Assembly (NCBI GenBank): GCA_036365455.1
Contig: JAWQUS010000004.1
Span: 1,867,501 to 1,931,500, forward strand
DNA from: Macrosoma leucophasiata
Taxonomy: Eukaryota > Arthropoda > Insecta > Lepidoptera > Hedylidae
Reading direction: 5' to 3'
DNA: 64,000 bases
Part shown: piece by piece, positions 63,206 through 64,000 of the stretch
How positions within the stretch are numbered: position 1 is the stretch's first letter
How the letters are laid out: every line of letters begins with the position of its first letter
Notes under the pieces: generated by a model
Databases searched by the model: none
The model's input: the letters and a program-made list of their open reading frames with translations, nothing else
What the model was told of the DNA's origin: nothing
Program-made: the position numbers and the translations under genes

Positions 63206-63480
63206 TGGAACTTGTGGCAAACCAGCATGCAGTTCACAATGATGTTAAGTGATGACTGCAGCCTATAGACACCCACATGAAGACCAAGGCCAAAATGCAG
63301 ATGCGTTACCACTCCTGAGGCCTAAGGTGTTATGCCTCTGTGCCGGAAATTACAGGGCCGTACATTACCACCTGACCGGAACACGATACTGCTGAACACT
63401 ACCATTTAGCGGCAAGTTAATTAGGTAATGCGGTGGTGCCTACGCCCGCGAGCTCCGTCACTGGAGCTCTACCACCAGTA
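63206..63480 (-). mobile_element. Family A copy
   Basis: Young-subtype - copy, complete to 'ctggagctctaccaccagt' but missing its A-tail end ('atgtaatggaag'). Confidence 0.9.
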
Positions 63481-63605
63481 ACTCTGCTAAGTGAATCACT
63501 TTGATCTTGTCGAATAAGTTTTTCTTTTTCTTCATTTATCGTCAATGAAGGAATTGAAAATTTTTGTTATAATTGTATTTTAACTAAGTACTTGAAATTC
63601 TAATT

Positions 63606-63812
63606 GACGACCCGGTTACTCCAGCGGTGTGAGATGACCGTTTGACTCGAAGGGTCGCGGGTTCGATCCCCCCACCGGAACAAATATTTGTATGGCCTAC
63701 AGATATTTGTTTCAGGTCTGGATGTTTGTGTATGCGTTGTATGTGTACAACGGCACCCACGACGCAGGTTTATACCTACTGTGGAGCTGTGAGTGTAAGC
63801 GTATTTAAAAAA
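63606..63812 (+). mobile_element. tRNA-like SINE (second family), copy 5
   Basis: GACGACCCGGTTACTCCAGC, 'ggtgtgagatgaccgtttga', box B GGGTTCGATCCCCCC, body and 'gtgagtgtaagcgtattt' end with an A run. Most complete + strand copy. Confidence 0.9.
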
Positions 63813-63841
63813 AAAATCTTATGTTTTTCCTTTTTCTATAT

Positions 63842-63925
63842 GTAATGGTTATTCTCGGTAGTAAATTCATGATATCTTGACGTTTTGAAAGCATCTGTAC
63901 AAATCTTTTCGATATTAAAAATATT
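63842..63925. repeat. Copy of the foldback unit at 57006
   Basis: 'gtaatggttattct', 'gacgttttgaaagcatctgt' and 'aaaaatattttctg' follow the order of 57006-57095. Confidence 0.6.
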
Positions 63926-63983
63926 TTCTGTCTTTCTTTCTTCATGTTCTTACTTGCCATGATCTTCATGTAAGCGAACTTTT

Positions 63984-64000
63984 GTACGGCCCTGTAATTT
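63984..64000 (+). mobile_element. Family A piece cut by the window edge
   Basis: GTACGGCCCTGTAATTT is a family A internal phrase in + orientation; the rest lies outside the window. Confidence 0.7.

Overview
The window looks like nuclear DNA of a moth or butterfly (Lepidoptera). The evidence is AT-rich introns and intergenic DNA, spliced genes with GT-AG introns, RTE-type LINEs with (ATG)n tails typical of Lepidoptera, a mariner-like end, and a piece of insect-type mitochondrial cox1 read with the invertebrate mitochondrial code. Species cannot be fixed from the sequence.

Only two host genes can be supported, both on the + strand in the left quarter. (1) Positions 2269-7558: a four-exon gene for a secreted 255-residue chymotrypsin-fold protein. 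The catalytic His and Ser are replaced (N66, L211), the Asp is kept (D113), and the activation site and one disulfide are missing, so it is a non-catalytic serine protease homolog. (2) Positions 13002-14676: a two-exon gene for an unrecognised 100-residue protein with a charged helix followed by one membrane segment. A convergent, decayed but nearly full-length RTE retrotransposon (12260-9070, - strand) lies between them.

From about 15 kb to the right end I find no convincing host coding exon. The DNA is a dense, nested mosaic of mobile elements: (a) about 40 pieces of an A-tailed ~290-bp SINE-like family, here called family A, in both orientations; (b) a SINE whose head resembles the 5S rRNA internal promoter and whose tail resembles the RTE LINE tail; (c) two further tRNA-like SINEs, one sharing its 3' tail with a second LINE present here (RT fragment 49831-50915); (d) a foldback element built on a tRNA-Tyr-like sequence, six copies with 10-16 bp target-site duplications and at least four with inverted tRNA-like arms; (e) DNA transposon remnants: two hAT-type elements with 8-bp duplications, two abutting TA-flanked MITEs, a two-copy TIR family at 26804-28099 and 33849-34753, and an element with repeated subterminal GCATGCTCA motifs (53525-54207); (f) a nuclear mitochondrial insert at 23131-23383.

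The most interesting material is how these elements relate: SINE/LINE tail sharing, three-level nesting in 55145-56112, and near-perfect hairpins (37987-38189, 17989-18052, 18141-18186, 51494-51539) that could give double-stranded RNA if transcribed. No rRNA gene, intact tRNA gene, CRISPR array, operon or virus-like gene was seen. Family names are working labels; assignments rest on motifs and within-window comparison by eye, and copy edges are usually good to about 5-20 bases.
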